Source: a virus
DNA length: 35,576 bases
Virus record (IMG/VR): IMGVR_UViG_3300033571_002641
Location: 1-35,576 of that record
Reading direction: 5' to 3' (one strand)
Positions 15,088 through 23,430 of this stretch are shown here, piece by piece. The first letter of the stretch is position 1. Each line of letters starts with the position of its first letter. The notes beneath the pieces were generated by a model. That model saw nothing but the letters and a program-made list of their open reading frames with translations. It was not told the origin of the DNA and did no database searches. The translations under genes and the position numbers were made by a program.

Positions 15088-15118
15088 ACTATAGCCTACG
15101 TGTCAAGGGACCTGTCAA
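15088..15118 (-). promoter_or_regulatory. Candidate leaderless promoter for the initiator gene
   Basis: On the minus strand TTGACA (15118-15113), a 19-base spacer and TATAGT (15093-15088) are followed by six bases and then the ATG at 15081. The start of transcription would fall at or next to the ATG, consistent with the absence of an SD. It lies in the 3' end of the membrane-protein gene. Confidence 0.6.
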
Positions 15119-15358
15119 AACCTCGGGTTTTTGCGTCAGCCTAATGGCTATGAGGGCAAAAAATGCTGCGGCTAAACCAGCGACAATAAGTGTTCTGTCT
15201 GTTAGTCCTAGTGCCCATGCAGCCGTGTAACTTAAAGGCAACGTGGCCACTGCTCGTAAAAGTTTGGCACTTAAAAAACTTTCGCTAATTGCCACTAAAA
15301 ATTCGACAACATACCCTGCTGCCATTCCAGAAATAAGTACTACAAAAAAAGTTTCCAT
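15089..15358 (-). CDS. Small membrane protein, holin candidate
   Basis: This 89-residue protein has about three hydrophobic segments: residues 3-26 (FFVVLISGMAAGYVVEFLVA), about 34-50 (LLRAVATLPLSYTAAWALG) and 57-73 (LIVAGLAAAFFALIAIR), with a short polar basic tail ending LTRRL. Size and topology fit a class I holin, and it directly follows the tail genes, but no endolysin is visible so the call is tentative. ATG at 15358 has no SD; a TAGTAT hexamer ends six bases upstream, suggesting leaderless translation. Confidence 0.6.
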   Translation of the reverse strand: METFFVVLISGMAAGYVVEFLVAISESFLSAKLLRAVATLPLSYTAAWALGLTDRTLIVAGLAAAFFALIAIRLTQKPEVLTGPLTRRL

Positions 15359-15364
15359 GTGTAA

Positions 15365-15395
15365 ATACTAGTGGGTTATTAAGCGAGTTTGACAA
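15365..15395 (-). promoter_or_regulatory. Candidate leaderless promoter for the membrane-protein gene
   Basis: On the minus strand TTGTCA (15395-15390), a 19-base spacer and TAGTAT (15370-15365) are followed by six bases and then the ATG at 15358. Spacing is identical to the candidate promoter before the next gene. It overlaps the last codons of the tail protein I gene. Confidence 0.5.
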
Positions 15396-17661
15396 CCGTA
15401 CTTGAGTTGGAATCAGAAATGTAATCTCTAACCACATAAGTAGTATTTTTTGGTAGGTAATCCATTACGGTTGTGTCTAACCTACCTCTGTGCCTTGTAT
15501 GGTTTGTGTACAGGTAACTGGAAGATGCATCAGCAGAGCCTGACCAAACTGCTCCTTGGTAAATTAGACTGCCGTCAAAGTAATCTGTTGCTGTGATTTT
15601 TGGCTCAAGTTGTGCCGCCTCAAAGTACACAGTTCCAGAGGTTGAACTAGTTATGGATGGGGTGACTGTTGTGTACCTAGAGGTTAAATCGTAAGGGAAG
15701 TTTTCTGGCACCCATAGCGTGGTGCTGCTTCTAGCCCAAGTGGTATTGGCCGTTACAGAAGTAGTAGATGACAAGGTAAGTACAGCATTTCCAGTATCAA
15801 CCATTTGTCCATAAGCAGTCACGGCCGCAGCACAAGTAACGTAGTTTGAACCTACGGAGAGAACTGTGGAGGCTATGGAGTTTAGGTATGTAGTTCCAGT
15901 AAAACTTATAGCGTCACCTACCTGGAAGAAATGTTCTTCTGAGAACCAGATAGTCGCTACGCTACTAACAACTTTGCTGTTTAAAATAGCCGTGTTGAAA
16001 GTTGCTTTTAAGTTTAGGTTGAGGTCCTTAGTACCAGTCTTAGTAGCGTGGTAGGTAGAGAATGTGTAGTAGTAGCCTGGGGCAGGGGTACATCCACCTT
16101 CAATCAAGGTTGCCGCTCCAGAACCAAACACAGACTTTAAAAGTTTTGTTCCATTAGGAACACCTACTGGTGCTAGGACCTCGCTACTACCCGCAGAAAC
16201 ACTGCTGATTGTAACGTTTGTTGCTGTCCATCCGCTGGTGTTAGTTTCAAACGAAGGGTTACTGATGTAGTTTGTTTTGTCAGGATTTAAAAAAATATCC
16301 ACTGTTCTTGGTTCTGTATACGGCAGGGGAGTCGAGTAACTGCCAGTTGGAGGCACTCTAAGTTGAAGCCTGTCGAGCCTATGGGTTCCAATTGAATCGA
16401 AGTAGAACTGAACAACCGCCTTTACTGCGGTTGCAGGAGAAGTAAACTCGTTGTCAACCACAGCCCACGCACCAGTTCCGCTGCCAGAAGTTGCTTCATT
16501 TACAGATACTAAGTTTCCCAGCGAGTCAAACCAATGGATACTAGGGAAATAACTAGAACTGGTATTTACTAAGTAAGACAAGTGGTAGGTGGTTAACCCA
16601 GTAACAGGTATTCCTTTAGTGGTTGGGTCAGACATTCCTAAAGAAACAGTAGAACCTACTACTGTAGTAACAATTTTTCCGTGCCATTCAAGGTCAAAAA
16701 CCACTTCACCAGAGGCTACTGTGGTGTATGTGCCACTTCGTTCTGCAGTAATTGTTACCCCAGAGGAGCCTGTCCAGTTACCTATTCCTTGGTAAAACGT
16801 AGAGTCTTGCATTGACAAGAACAGGTTAGGCAGCACAGTGATTGTAGAACTGTACCCAGTTATGTTCTCAACAAATCTTTCTAATCCAGCAGCGGTGCCT
16901 TTGCGGCCGTATGTCCAAATAGCGTCACGAACCAATTTCTTTTGAGCACGAGTAACTCCTCCAGACTCAAATGGCAAGGCTAATTGAAACGACTGCAGGT
17001 TCAAAACCGTAGGGTTGGTTCTTCGACCAGATAGGTCTGGCTTAGTAACATCTGCGTAGGTCATTATTTCATCTAGAACAAATGAGAACGGAGTCAAGAA
17101 CGTGTTTAAGTCTTCGCCATGGAAGATGGCAGGTATGTTTCTCATAAACTTGTCATGAGTACTAAGCAGTATCTGCTGGTCTATACGTTGGTTTATTATT
17201 GCTCCATTAGAAACCAAAGACTTGTAAGTGTTATTAGGAGTAACTGTGTGATGAGGAAGCGGCACAAGTCCGTATGTCTCACCTGCAGAAAGCCACTCTA
17301 ATGGGGCCTCTAGGTAGTCGTTTGACATCAACAAAAATATTCCATAGTAAACAAACTGACCAGAGATTAACTCATCATCATCAAAGTAAGAAATACCAGG
17401 AATGAGCACAGGGTTAGTTCCCCTAGACTCAATTAAAATCTTTCCGTCTTCGGCATGCTCAGGGAATTGGTCAAAGTTTCTAACTAACCTAATCCCAATG
17501 AATGGCGTACTGGAGTCTGCAACTGGGTTTGCCCAACTGACTCTTACAGTGGAATAGTCCAACGCCAAGGTAGTGAATGGGTTTGCACTTATCTTTAACT
17601 GCGGTTTTTGACCGTACTTGCCATCGCCATACCTAATGACACCATAAATGGATTGAGCCAT
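15379..17661 (-). CDS. Tail protein I-like baseplate protein with carbohydrate-binding-like domains
   Basis: This 760-residue multi-domain baseplate or fibre-attachment protein has an Ig/fibronectin-like region at about 30-135. It is followed by a P2 gpI-like segment around 165-275 (DKFMRNIPAIFHGEDLNTFL, then RAQKKLVRDAIWTYGRKGTA, GLERFVENITGY). The C-terminal two-thirds is beta-rich: a jelly-roll-like region from about 285, a second module starting YISNPSFETNTSGW that resembles carbohydrate-binding modules, and a small HFFQVGDAISFTG insert domain. AAGGAG precedes ATG at 17661. Likely links the baseplate to host-surface recognition. Confidence 0.8.
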   Translation of the reverse strand: MAQSIYGVIRYGDGKYGQKPQLKISANPFTTLALDYSTVRVSWANPVADSSTPFIGIRLVRNFDQFPEHAEDGKILIESRGTNPVLIPGISYFDDDELISGQFVYYGIFLLMSNDYLEAPLEWLSAGETYGLVPLPHHTVTPNNTYKSLVSNGAIINQRIDQQILLSTHDKFMRNIPAIFHGEDLNTFLTPFSFVLDEIMTYADVTKPDLSGRRTNPTVLNLQSFQLALPFESGGVTRAQKKLVRDAIWTYGRKGTAAGLERFVENITGYSSTITVLPNLFLSMQDSTFYQGIGNWTGSSGVTITAERSGTYTTVASGEVVFDLEWHGKIVTTVVGSTVSLGMSDPTTKGIPVTGLTTYHLSYLVNTSSSYFPSIHWFDSLGNLVSVNEATSGSGTGAWAVVDNEFTSPATAVKAVVQFYFDSIGTHRLDRLQLRVPPTGSYSTPLPYTEPRTVDIFLNPDKTNYISNPSFETNTSGWTATNVTISSVSAGSSEVLAPVGVPNGTKLLKSVFGSGAATLIEGGCTPAPGYYYTFSTYHATKTGTKDLNLNLKATFNTAILNSKVVSSVATIWFSEEHFFQVGDAISFTGTTYLNSIASTVLSVGSNYVTCAAAVTAYGQMVDTGNAVLTLSSTTSVTANTTWARSSTTLWVPENFPYDLTSRYTTVTPSITSSTSGTVYFEAAQLEPKITATDYFDGSLIYQGAVWSGSADASSSYLYTNHTRHRGRLDTTVMDYLPKNTTYVVRDYISDSNSSTVVKLA

Positions 17662-17671
17662 AAGTTACTCC

Positions 17672-18376
17672 TTAGTAAGTGCTGCTTGCGGTTCCACCGT
17701 CAATAAAAGATAGGCTGCCAGTGCTATCGATGAATGCCACAGTAGTAGCAGTAGTACCATTGTAAACTTTCCACTCCTGTAGATTAGCGGTCTGCTTCAT
17801 TACTGCTGTTCCTGCAGTAGTAATGCTGCCTGTTGTAGCGTTTGTAATTTTAAATGAGGTTGTGCTAGGTAGTTCAGTAATTGTGTATGTGCCCCTGTAC
17901 CCAGTAGGAACTACTCCCGCAATAACTACCTGCTGACCGTTTACAAAGTTGTGGGCTGCTGATGTGGTGAAGGTAACTGACCCGCTGCTGGCTGTAACAG
18001 TTCCAGTTGGGATAACAGCATTTGCTCCAGCACCTCTAACAATCAAAGATGGGGAGGCTATGTTTGCCAAAGTCGTTAGAATGGCACCAGCACCCTGACT
18101 AGCAACACGGTTGGTGTACGCCTCGTAAAGACCCACGTCCATGTTGTTGAGTCTGGCTTTAAGTCCGCCATCCCAACTCTGGATGGTTCCAGAGACAAAA
18201 GAACCACCAGGAACTAAGTTAGATACCCTTAGCCCAGTTCCGCTACCTGAACCAATGAGGTCTTCGGTGATGCCCTCTACTGCTTCGTAGATAGGGTTGA
18301 CGTGGGTATCTAGAACTACGTCTACATAGTTCTGCACTCTATTGAATAGTGCTTTACCAGTTGTTGGATAAGCCAT
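17672..18376 (-). CDS. Tail/baseplate structural protein with inserted beta domain
   Basis: This 234-residue protein has an N-terminal helical region (FNRVQNYVDVVLDTHVNPIY), a Gly/Ser-rich part and YEAYTNRVASQGAG. A beta module at about 120-190 has AHNFVNGQQVVIAG, YRGTYTITE and TTSFKITNATTG, and a short C-terminal EWKVYNGTTATTVAFID end follows. The beta module resembles repeats seen in phage fibres and in the neighbouring baseplate J and tail I proteins. AGGAG precedes ATG at 18376. Possibly a fibre or fibre connector. Confidence 0.65.
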   Translation of the reverse strand: MAYPTTGKALFNRVQNYVDVVLDTHVNPIYEAVEGITEDLIGSGSGTGLRVSNLVPGGSFVSGTIQSWDGGLKARLNNMDVGLYEAYTNRVASQGAGAILTTLANIASPSLIVRGAGANAVIPTGTVTASSGSVTFTTSAAHNFVNGQQVVIAGVVPTGYRGTYTITELPSTTSFKITNATTGSITTAGTAVMKQTANLQEWKVYNGTTATTVAFIDSTGSLSFIDGGTASSTY

Positions 18377-18431
18377 TTTGACTCCTAAATCTTTCTTCTA
18401 GTTTGCCTTATTTAGGCAGGTTTTACAGGGC

Positions 18432-19136
18432 TTATGCCACGCAGATGTACGTACCATTTACATACATTTTGCTGGCTGTTGTAAAAGTCACTGGAGTTCC
18501 TTGAACTAAAATGCTTTCAATAAGCGGTTTTGGCGAGGCTGTTGTTTCTTTAAGCCAGTGCATGTCTAAAGTCTGTGAACCAGGAATGTGGTCAGCAACT
18601 AACTGTTTATGTCCATTTAGTTCATCGGCTGGCTGTGATGGGTCAACCCATGACCACGCAGAGAAGTGATTTGCTGCACTAGGAATCGGTGCAAATGGCA
18701 AATCGACCTTAAACTGCCCCGTTCCAAAGTTAGTCACAGTATTCAAATCTATTTTAATGTTAAAGGTTACAAATTGACCGTATCTCACGTAGTAACTGTT
18801 GTAGGTAGGGTAGGTTTCACCCGTACCCGTAAAGGTAAGTCCCGTTGCTTGAAATATAGGGGACCATCGTGTTTGAGTTGGCACTATTGCCTGTGCGGGA
18901 TTAACTGAACCTATCCAAATTGGAAATGCAGGGTCACCGCCTTCAAACATAGCAAATACTCCAGCACCTTCAGAAACAAGTGCACTACCCAAAGGCTGGT
19001 TAGCCCAAGCCCATTCAGTCACAGTATTGCCAAGTACCTGTGGAATGCGTAACTTTAATCGACCTTTTTTCAAAGGGTCTTTATTGTCTACAACAACTCC
19101 ACGGTAGACTCCATAGAACCTATTGTGTCCAGTCAT
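18432..19136 (-). CDS. Baseplate OB-fold protein (gp5/gpV/VgrG-like)
   Basis: This 234-residue protein has an OB-fold domain over about residues 8-80: YRGVVVDNKDPLKKGRLKLRI, then WAWANQPLG and VFAMFEGGDPAFPIWIGS. This is the pattern of the phage baseplate spike/hub OB domain (gp5 N-terminus, gpV). The C-terminal half (about 90-234) is beta-rich and unrecognised, with VRYGQFVTFNIKIDL suggesting a fibre-like fold; no lysozyme domain is visible. It likely forms the central spike base. Starts at 19136 directly at the stop of baseplate J. Confidence 0.8.
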   Translation of the reverse strand: MTGHNRFYGVYRGVVVDNKDPLKKGRLKLRIPQVLGNTVTEWAWANQPLGSALVSEGAGVFAMFEGGDPAFPIWIGSVNPAQAIVPTQTRWSPIFQATGLTFTGTGETYPTYNSYYVRYGQFVTFNIKIDLNTVTNFGTGQFKVDLPFAPIPSAANHFSAWSWVDPSQPADELNGHKQLVADHIPGSQTLDMHWLKETTASPKPLIESILVQGTPVTFTTASKMYVNGTYICVA

Positions 19137-21460
19137 TATGGTTTAGTTACATCAATGTAGTACTGGTTTGTAATTTGAGTATTTTCTGCAGTAACCACAA
19201 TCCAAATCCGCTTTGTTCCAGAAGACAACGCTATTGCCGAACTTGTAGTTCCACTTAAGACCTGTTGTCCCGCAACGCTAACTGTTGCACCTGTAGAGAC
19301 CGAAGGAGTTACGGTAATGGAGGTTACTGTCCCACCAACAGTCTTTGTGTAACCCAAAGTGTTGGCAACCGCAGTGACTGAGCCTTCAGAAGTAGTGACT
19401 GAAGTAAGTGCTGCCCCAGTGTTGATGGTGTCAAATTCGATGTTGTCCTCTGAGAAACTAAACAACTCATTAGTTACTCCAACTAAAGTGTTTAGACCAG
19501 AACCGCCGTCACGGTACAGATGAGTTACCTTAACTGTGTCGACACCAGGAACATTTCGGCAAATAAACTCGATGTCACCTGGGGTTATAGTTTGACCAAA
19601 GAATGAATTCTGGAAAGACAGTGTTTCTAACAGGACAGTTTTTAAAAGAGTCTTTACTTGAGCCTCGGTGTAGTTAACGGTGACACTAATCTTTAACCGC
19701 AACAAGACGTCTACCTTCTGCGGACCAAAAACAGACACTGTAGTGCCAATCTGAGACCGAGAGTTTAGTGCTTCGGCTACTGCGTCAAGGGTAACTTGAT
19801 TAACTGCTAAAGTTTCAGTCTCCGTTGTAGAGGCAACATAGACATTAACAGATGTCCAGGTGCTGGCTTCGGCCTTAGCCTTGCCCACTCTGCTAACACC
19901 CAACGCAACGTCCGCATAGTCCTGAAGAGTAACAGCACGGTTTAAAGCACGTAGGGTTCTAGGAGCATTCACTCGGATGCTATCGTCTGATTCAGGGTCG
20001 GAACCCCCTGTTGCGGCAGTATGTGCCACCGTAATGTCGCTTCTAATTTTAGATTGCTCTATTGACGAGATGGCTGGGAAGTAGTAGTAGTCCAAAGCAT
20101 TTGACTGAATGTTTCCGAAATCTCCTACTCCAGCAAAGTACTGGGCTTTAATCTTGGCATCTTGTGGAGGAACTGCTCCACTAACGTTATCTCCGAAGAT
20201 TACGTAACTGATTCCGTCTTCATCAAATGTAACGGAGTAAACCGTAGCGGTGCCACTCCAGTCATTTAGGTTGTCTACTTGCTTCCATAGGGAGTATCTA
20301 TTTCCACTTTGTACGTAAACTTGCAAGGTGTTGGCGTCTACTCGAGCCTCTGCAAGTGGGTAGTACTGGCTTATTGTTCCGTCTGAACTGCCAAGATACT
20401 CTCCAGAGATGTCCCCAACCACAAGTGGGTCGTATGTGTTCTCTGGTTTTGCAGTTATGTTCTCCCCCTGAGTCAACTCGATTGACTGGGTGCCCTGATA
20501 AGGGACCGAAACATCGCTAGATGAGGAGAAGATAACTTGTTCAACGGTATCGTTGTAAACAACGTCAGAACTAAACTGTGTTCCCGCAGGGATTACTGTG
20601 TACCCAGTTTCATAAACAAATCCCTCAGCAGTAGCAGAAATAGAAATGTTTGAAAACTCACCCACACCCGCAGTAGCAAATGTTTTAGTAGGAATAGTTG
20701 CAGTTATGTTGGTTGTAGTAAAGGTAGTTGCCGTTGCACTAGCCACAGTGAAAGTGCCGTTAACGGTTCCTGTTCCGCTTGAAGACATGCCTACCCCACT
20801 AACAATTACAGACTGTGCTGCAACAAACACTTTTGGGTATCCAAAGGTGTACGTAAAAGTCACGTTGTATACACCGCTGCTCACAGTGTTAACTGTGTAC
20901 CCAGTGATGCTGGCAGATGGCTGGTAGCAAAGGACGTTTAACCCTGCAGCGGCTGTAGTTATGGAGCCTGGAGCACTAGATGCATCAAGCAAAGTAAACG
21001 TTCCATTGTAGGCATCTTGAGTACGCCCAGTAATAGTTACTGTGTCTCCTATGTTAAACGGCTGGTCGTTAGGAACAATGACATACGCCTTCTTGGTGTC
21101 AAGAATAGTTCCACCGATGGCTCCACGATATCCATAAGAGTTAGTAAACGTAGCAGTACAGGAGGCACCAACGTAGCCCTTTGGGTAATACCCGTACATG
21201 CTTGCAAGGTTAAGGAGGCTTTGTCTCTGAGTAGCGGTCAAAATGTACGACTCGTTAGCAATACGGTCAATGTAGTAGTTGACTAAGTCGCCCATGTACG
21301 CAAATGATTCAACTAGTGCAACACCAAAGTCAGACGGGTCATCGCCTGTCCAGTTAGGGACACGGTCCTTGAGTCGGAGGATTAACTCCGCACGTAACGC
21401 AGCGTAGTCCCTACTCGTGTAGTCAACGGAAGGAATAACTTTCTTTGGAGCAGCAGTCAT
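19136..21460 (-). CDS. Baseplate J-like wedge protein
   Basis: This 774-residue wedge protein related to P2 gpJ/T4 gp6 begins DYTSRDYAALRAELILRLK, then DFGVALVESFAYMGDLVNYY. The conserved core continues at about 340-630 with RTLRALNRAVTLQDYADVAL and FICRNVPGVDTVKV. Two beta modules are inserted at about 120-260 (IGDTVTITGRTQDAYNGTFT and a second copy), making it longer than a minimal gpJ. The C-terminal 75 residues look like a cadherin-like beta-sandwich domain (VTAENTQITNQYYIDV). GAGG precedes ATG at 21460, in a TAATG overlap. Confidence 0.9.
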   Translation of the reverse strand: MTAAPKKVIPSVDYTSRDYAALRAELILRLKDRVPNWTGDDPSDFGVALVESFAYMGDLVNYYIDRIANESYILTATQRQSLLNLASMYGYYPKGYVGASCTATFTNSYGYRGAIGGTILDTKKAYVIVPNDQPFNIGDTVTITGRTQDAYNGTFTLLDASSAPGSITTAAAGLNVLCYQPSASITGYTVNTVSSGVYNVTFTYTFGYPKVFVAAQSVIVSGVGMSSSGTGTVNGTFTVASATATTFTTTNITATIPTKTFATAGVGEFSNISISATAEGFVYETGYTVIPAGTQFSSDVVYNDTVEQVIFSSSSDVSVPYQGTQSIELTQGENITAKPENTYDPLVVGDISGEYLGSSDGTISQYYPLAEARVDANTLQVYVQSGNRYSLWKQVDNLNDWSGTATVYSVTFDEDGISYVIFGDNVSGAVPPQDAKIKAQYFAGVGDFGNIQSNALDYYYFPAISSIEQSKIRSDITVAHTAATGGSDPESDDSIRVNAPRTLRALNRAVTLQDYADVALGVSRVGKAKAEASTWTSVNVYVASTTETETLAVNQVTLDAVAEALNSRSQIGTTVSVFGPQKVDVLLRLKISVTVNYTEAQVKTLLKTVLLETLSFQNSFFGQTITPGDIEFICRNVPGVDTVKVTHLYRDGGSGLNTLVGVTNELFSFSEDNIEFDTINTGAALTSVTTSEGSVTAVANTLGYTKTVGGTVTSITVTPSVSTGATVSVAGQQVLSGTTSSAIALSSGTKRIWIVVTAENTQITNQYYIDVTKP

Positions 21461-21876
21461 TAGTACACCTCTTTAGGTAGATTGTTTCCAGCAATACTTA
21501 TGATTCCAACATTCACTGGAACGTTAACTGCTGAAATTTGTCGGTTAGGTAATCCATACACAATGGTTACCTCCATAATGTTTTTTACTTCATCATGAGT
21601 GTAGGTAACCTCACCAAGGTCAAGCAACGGAAGGTGCCCGTTAAAGGCCTCAGTCACGACCTCATTAATGATTTCCTCCACAGAAGTTTGTGTTTTAAAC
21701 AACGAAGCACGTATGTCTGCTCCATAGTCTGCACGCATAACCCTCTCACCTAGGGCAGTTCCAATTACAGAAGTTACTCGGTCAGACCAAATCTTTTCTT
21801 GAAGATAGGTCTTCTTCACATTCCCTGCACTGTCAAAAGAGAAGGGTAGCGAGATAGCCGTTTCAGAGTTTTTCAT
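21460..21876 (-). CDS. Baseplate wedge protein, gp25/GPW family
   Basis: This 138-residue gp25-like protein connects the sheath to the baseplate. Landmarks are SDRVTSVIGTALGERVMRAD, YGADIRASLFKTQ and the closing strand MEVTIVYGLPNRQISAV. Length and layout are normal for the family. ATG at 21876 has AAGG close upstream and begins 2 bases before the end of the hub gene. It is adjacent to baseplate J, as in most contractile tails. Confidence 0.9.
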   Translation of the reverse strand: MKNSETAISLPFSFDSAGNVKKTYLQEKIWSDRVTSVIGTALGERVMRADYGADIRASLFKTQTSVEEIINEVVTEAFNGHLPLLDLGEVTYTHDEVKNIMEVTIVYGLPNRQISAVNVPVNVGIISIAGNNLPKEVY

Positions 21877-21878
21877 CC

Positions 21879-23162
21879 TTACCCTTTCCTAGTTGATTGC
21901 CATAAAGTGGGCGAACGCTTAAAGCCTTGATTACCTTGGTTAATTATTGGTGCTACGGTTTTTAGGCGAACAGAACTTAGTGCAAATGAGTTTGGCACTT
22001 TGCCCTTGTTCTGTAGAGCGTTAACTAAGTTTACCAAGCCAACGGCTGTGGCGTCTCGCTTTCTAAACGAAGTTTGCTTGGTGCTACCAATACCGTCAGT
22101 AACTAGGTCAAGGTCCACCTCATGGTCTCCTTGAAGAGTAAACGTGTGGTTACTTGCAGTGATTAGCCAATACCCGTCAGTCAACTCTCCTGTGCCGCTA
22201 ATGTACACAGCAGCATACGGGCGTAGTTTTGGGTTACCTTGGGCCTGTGCTTTGGCAGGAAGATTGAACCTAGCCAACTCCGCTGCTCCCTTGGCAAGAC
22301 CCTTTGCTGTGGCACGGCTATTAGCCACACGGTCAGGCATGTGCTGGTTAAAGAAAACCCCACTTACCTTAGAACGAACATTGGTGCCAGACTTATCTGG
22401 AGAAATAGATTCCACAAACATCTCGTCTGTGTACGGGTCTACGCCTCCCACGCTTTTTATGGCCCGCAAATCCCTACTGCTCTCCACGTGCTCACTATTG
22501 AGGACGCTAAATCTTTGCAAAGTCCTATCTTCCACGGTCTTTGCAATAGGAATAGCCTTGTTAGTAGTACTCAAGACGCTGGCAGAACTAAAGGACTGGT
22601 CAATCAAACTGTCGAGTTTTTTAAAGTAAAAGTCCATGCCATCGACATAGGCTCCATAGCCAATCAACCGTGCCTGGTCTTGAATCCACTCCCAGTATGA
22701 TTGGCCAGCAATTACCAACTGCTCAAAGTGGTAAGGATTAACGTCTCCAATAAATCTAAACCCATGTTCTGTAACAATCTTTTTTACAGCCTCTGGAATA
22801 GTGCAGTTCTTAAATGAACGGGTCACCCTATTTTTTAGTACAAAAGAAGAGCCCCAGCAGGTGATGGTCATCACATTGCTTCTTTGAGGGTTCACGGTTT
22901 TAGTCACACCCTGGACATACCCAATCCAATGCTTTTCTTCTTGCTCGTAGGACCAAGTAAACATCACAGGCAGACCAGACTTCATGGTCTCAAACCACAT
23001 AGGGCTAACCTGTGAGTACTCCATAGTGACGATGTCGTGTTTGTCCTTTGCCTGCATCAGTTCAATCTTGCGTGGCTGAACAGTGTGCAAGTTATTCATT
23101 GTAGGAAAAGTAACCTTGTACCTAGTACCTCTAAAATACTTAGTAGTAGTTAAATTAGGCAA
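21879..23162 (-). CDS. Baseplate hub protein (gp27/gpD-like)
   Basis: This 427-residue protein resembles the late-control gpD / gp27 hub family. Its features are an N-terminal beta domain (VQPRKIELMQAKDKHDIVTM), MFTWSYEQEEKHWIGYVQGV, the segment SFKNCTIPEAVKKIVTEHGF, YWEWIQDQARLIGYGAYVDG, and a C-terminal domain with LTDGYWLITASNHTFTLQGD. The hub joins tube and spike. The start is TTG at 23162 with AAGGA six bases upstream; it overlaps the LysM gene by 8 bases. Confidence 0.82.
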   Translation of the reverse strand: MPNLTTTKYFRGTRYKVTFPTMNNLHTVQPRKIELMQAKDKHDIVTMEYSQVSPMWFETMKSGLPVMFTWSYEQEEKHWIGYVQGVTKTVNPQRSNVMTITCWGSSFVLKNRVTRSFKNCTIPEAVKKIVTEHGFRFIGDVNPYHFEQLVIAGQSYWEWIQDQARLIGYGAYVDGMDFYFKKLDSLIDQSFSSASVLSTTNKAIPIAKTVEDRTLQRFSVLNSEHVESSRDLRAIKSVGGVDPYTDEMFVESISPDKSGTNVRSKVSGVFFNQHMPDRVANSRATAKGLAKGAAELARFNLPAKAQAQGNPKLRPYAAVYISGTGELTDGYWLITASNHTFTLQGDHEVDLDLVTDGIGSTKQTSFRKRDATAVGLVNLVNALQNKGKVPNSFALSSVRLKTVAPIINQGNQGFKRSPTLWQSTRKG

Positions 23163-23430
23163 CTGGAATCCTTACTGTGGTTCCAATAGGTATCTCAAAT
23201 GGGTCAATAATCTCAGGATTAAAGTCCATAATTCTCCACCAGAACTGCGGGCTACCCAGTAACTCTGAGGCTACAAAGTCAATTCGGTCGCCCTCTACCC
23301 AAGTGTATTGGTAGAAGGTAACCTGCTCCGTAGGGAATTGTCGGTACACAGTAGTTCTGTTTAATCCGTTTCTCGAGTCACTTGCAGTAAAAATAGTGCC
23401 CGTAGCATATCGGCTATCTGAATAAATCAC
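23155..23430 (-). CDS. LysM-like baseplate protein (gpX/gp53-like)
   Basis: This 91-residue small baseplate protein has a LysM-like C-terminal half: YTWVEGDRIDFVASELLG, then FWWRIMDFNPEI and IPIGTTVRIPV. This combination is characteristic of tail protein X / gp53-type proteins in contractile tails. It starts with GTG at 23430, supported by GGAG six bases upstream and a TAGTG overlap with the tube-initiator gene. Confidence 0.85.
   Translation of the reverse strand: MIYSDSRYATGTIFTASDSRNGLNRTTVYRQFPTEQVTFYQYTWVEGDRIDFVASELLGSPQFWWRIMDFNPEIIDPFEIPIGTTVRIPVA

Noticed and set aside
15094-15106. Proximal TTGACA (15106-15101) as -35 for the initiator promoter
   Set aside because: Only seven bases separate it from TATAGT, too short; the second TTGACA at 15118-15113 gives a 19-base spacer.
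18404-18418. Small hairpin TGCCT/AGGCA between the OB-fold gene and its upstream neighbour
   Set aside because: Only five base pairs and no T-run after it on the minus strand, so not a terminator; no other function is suggested.
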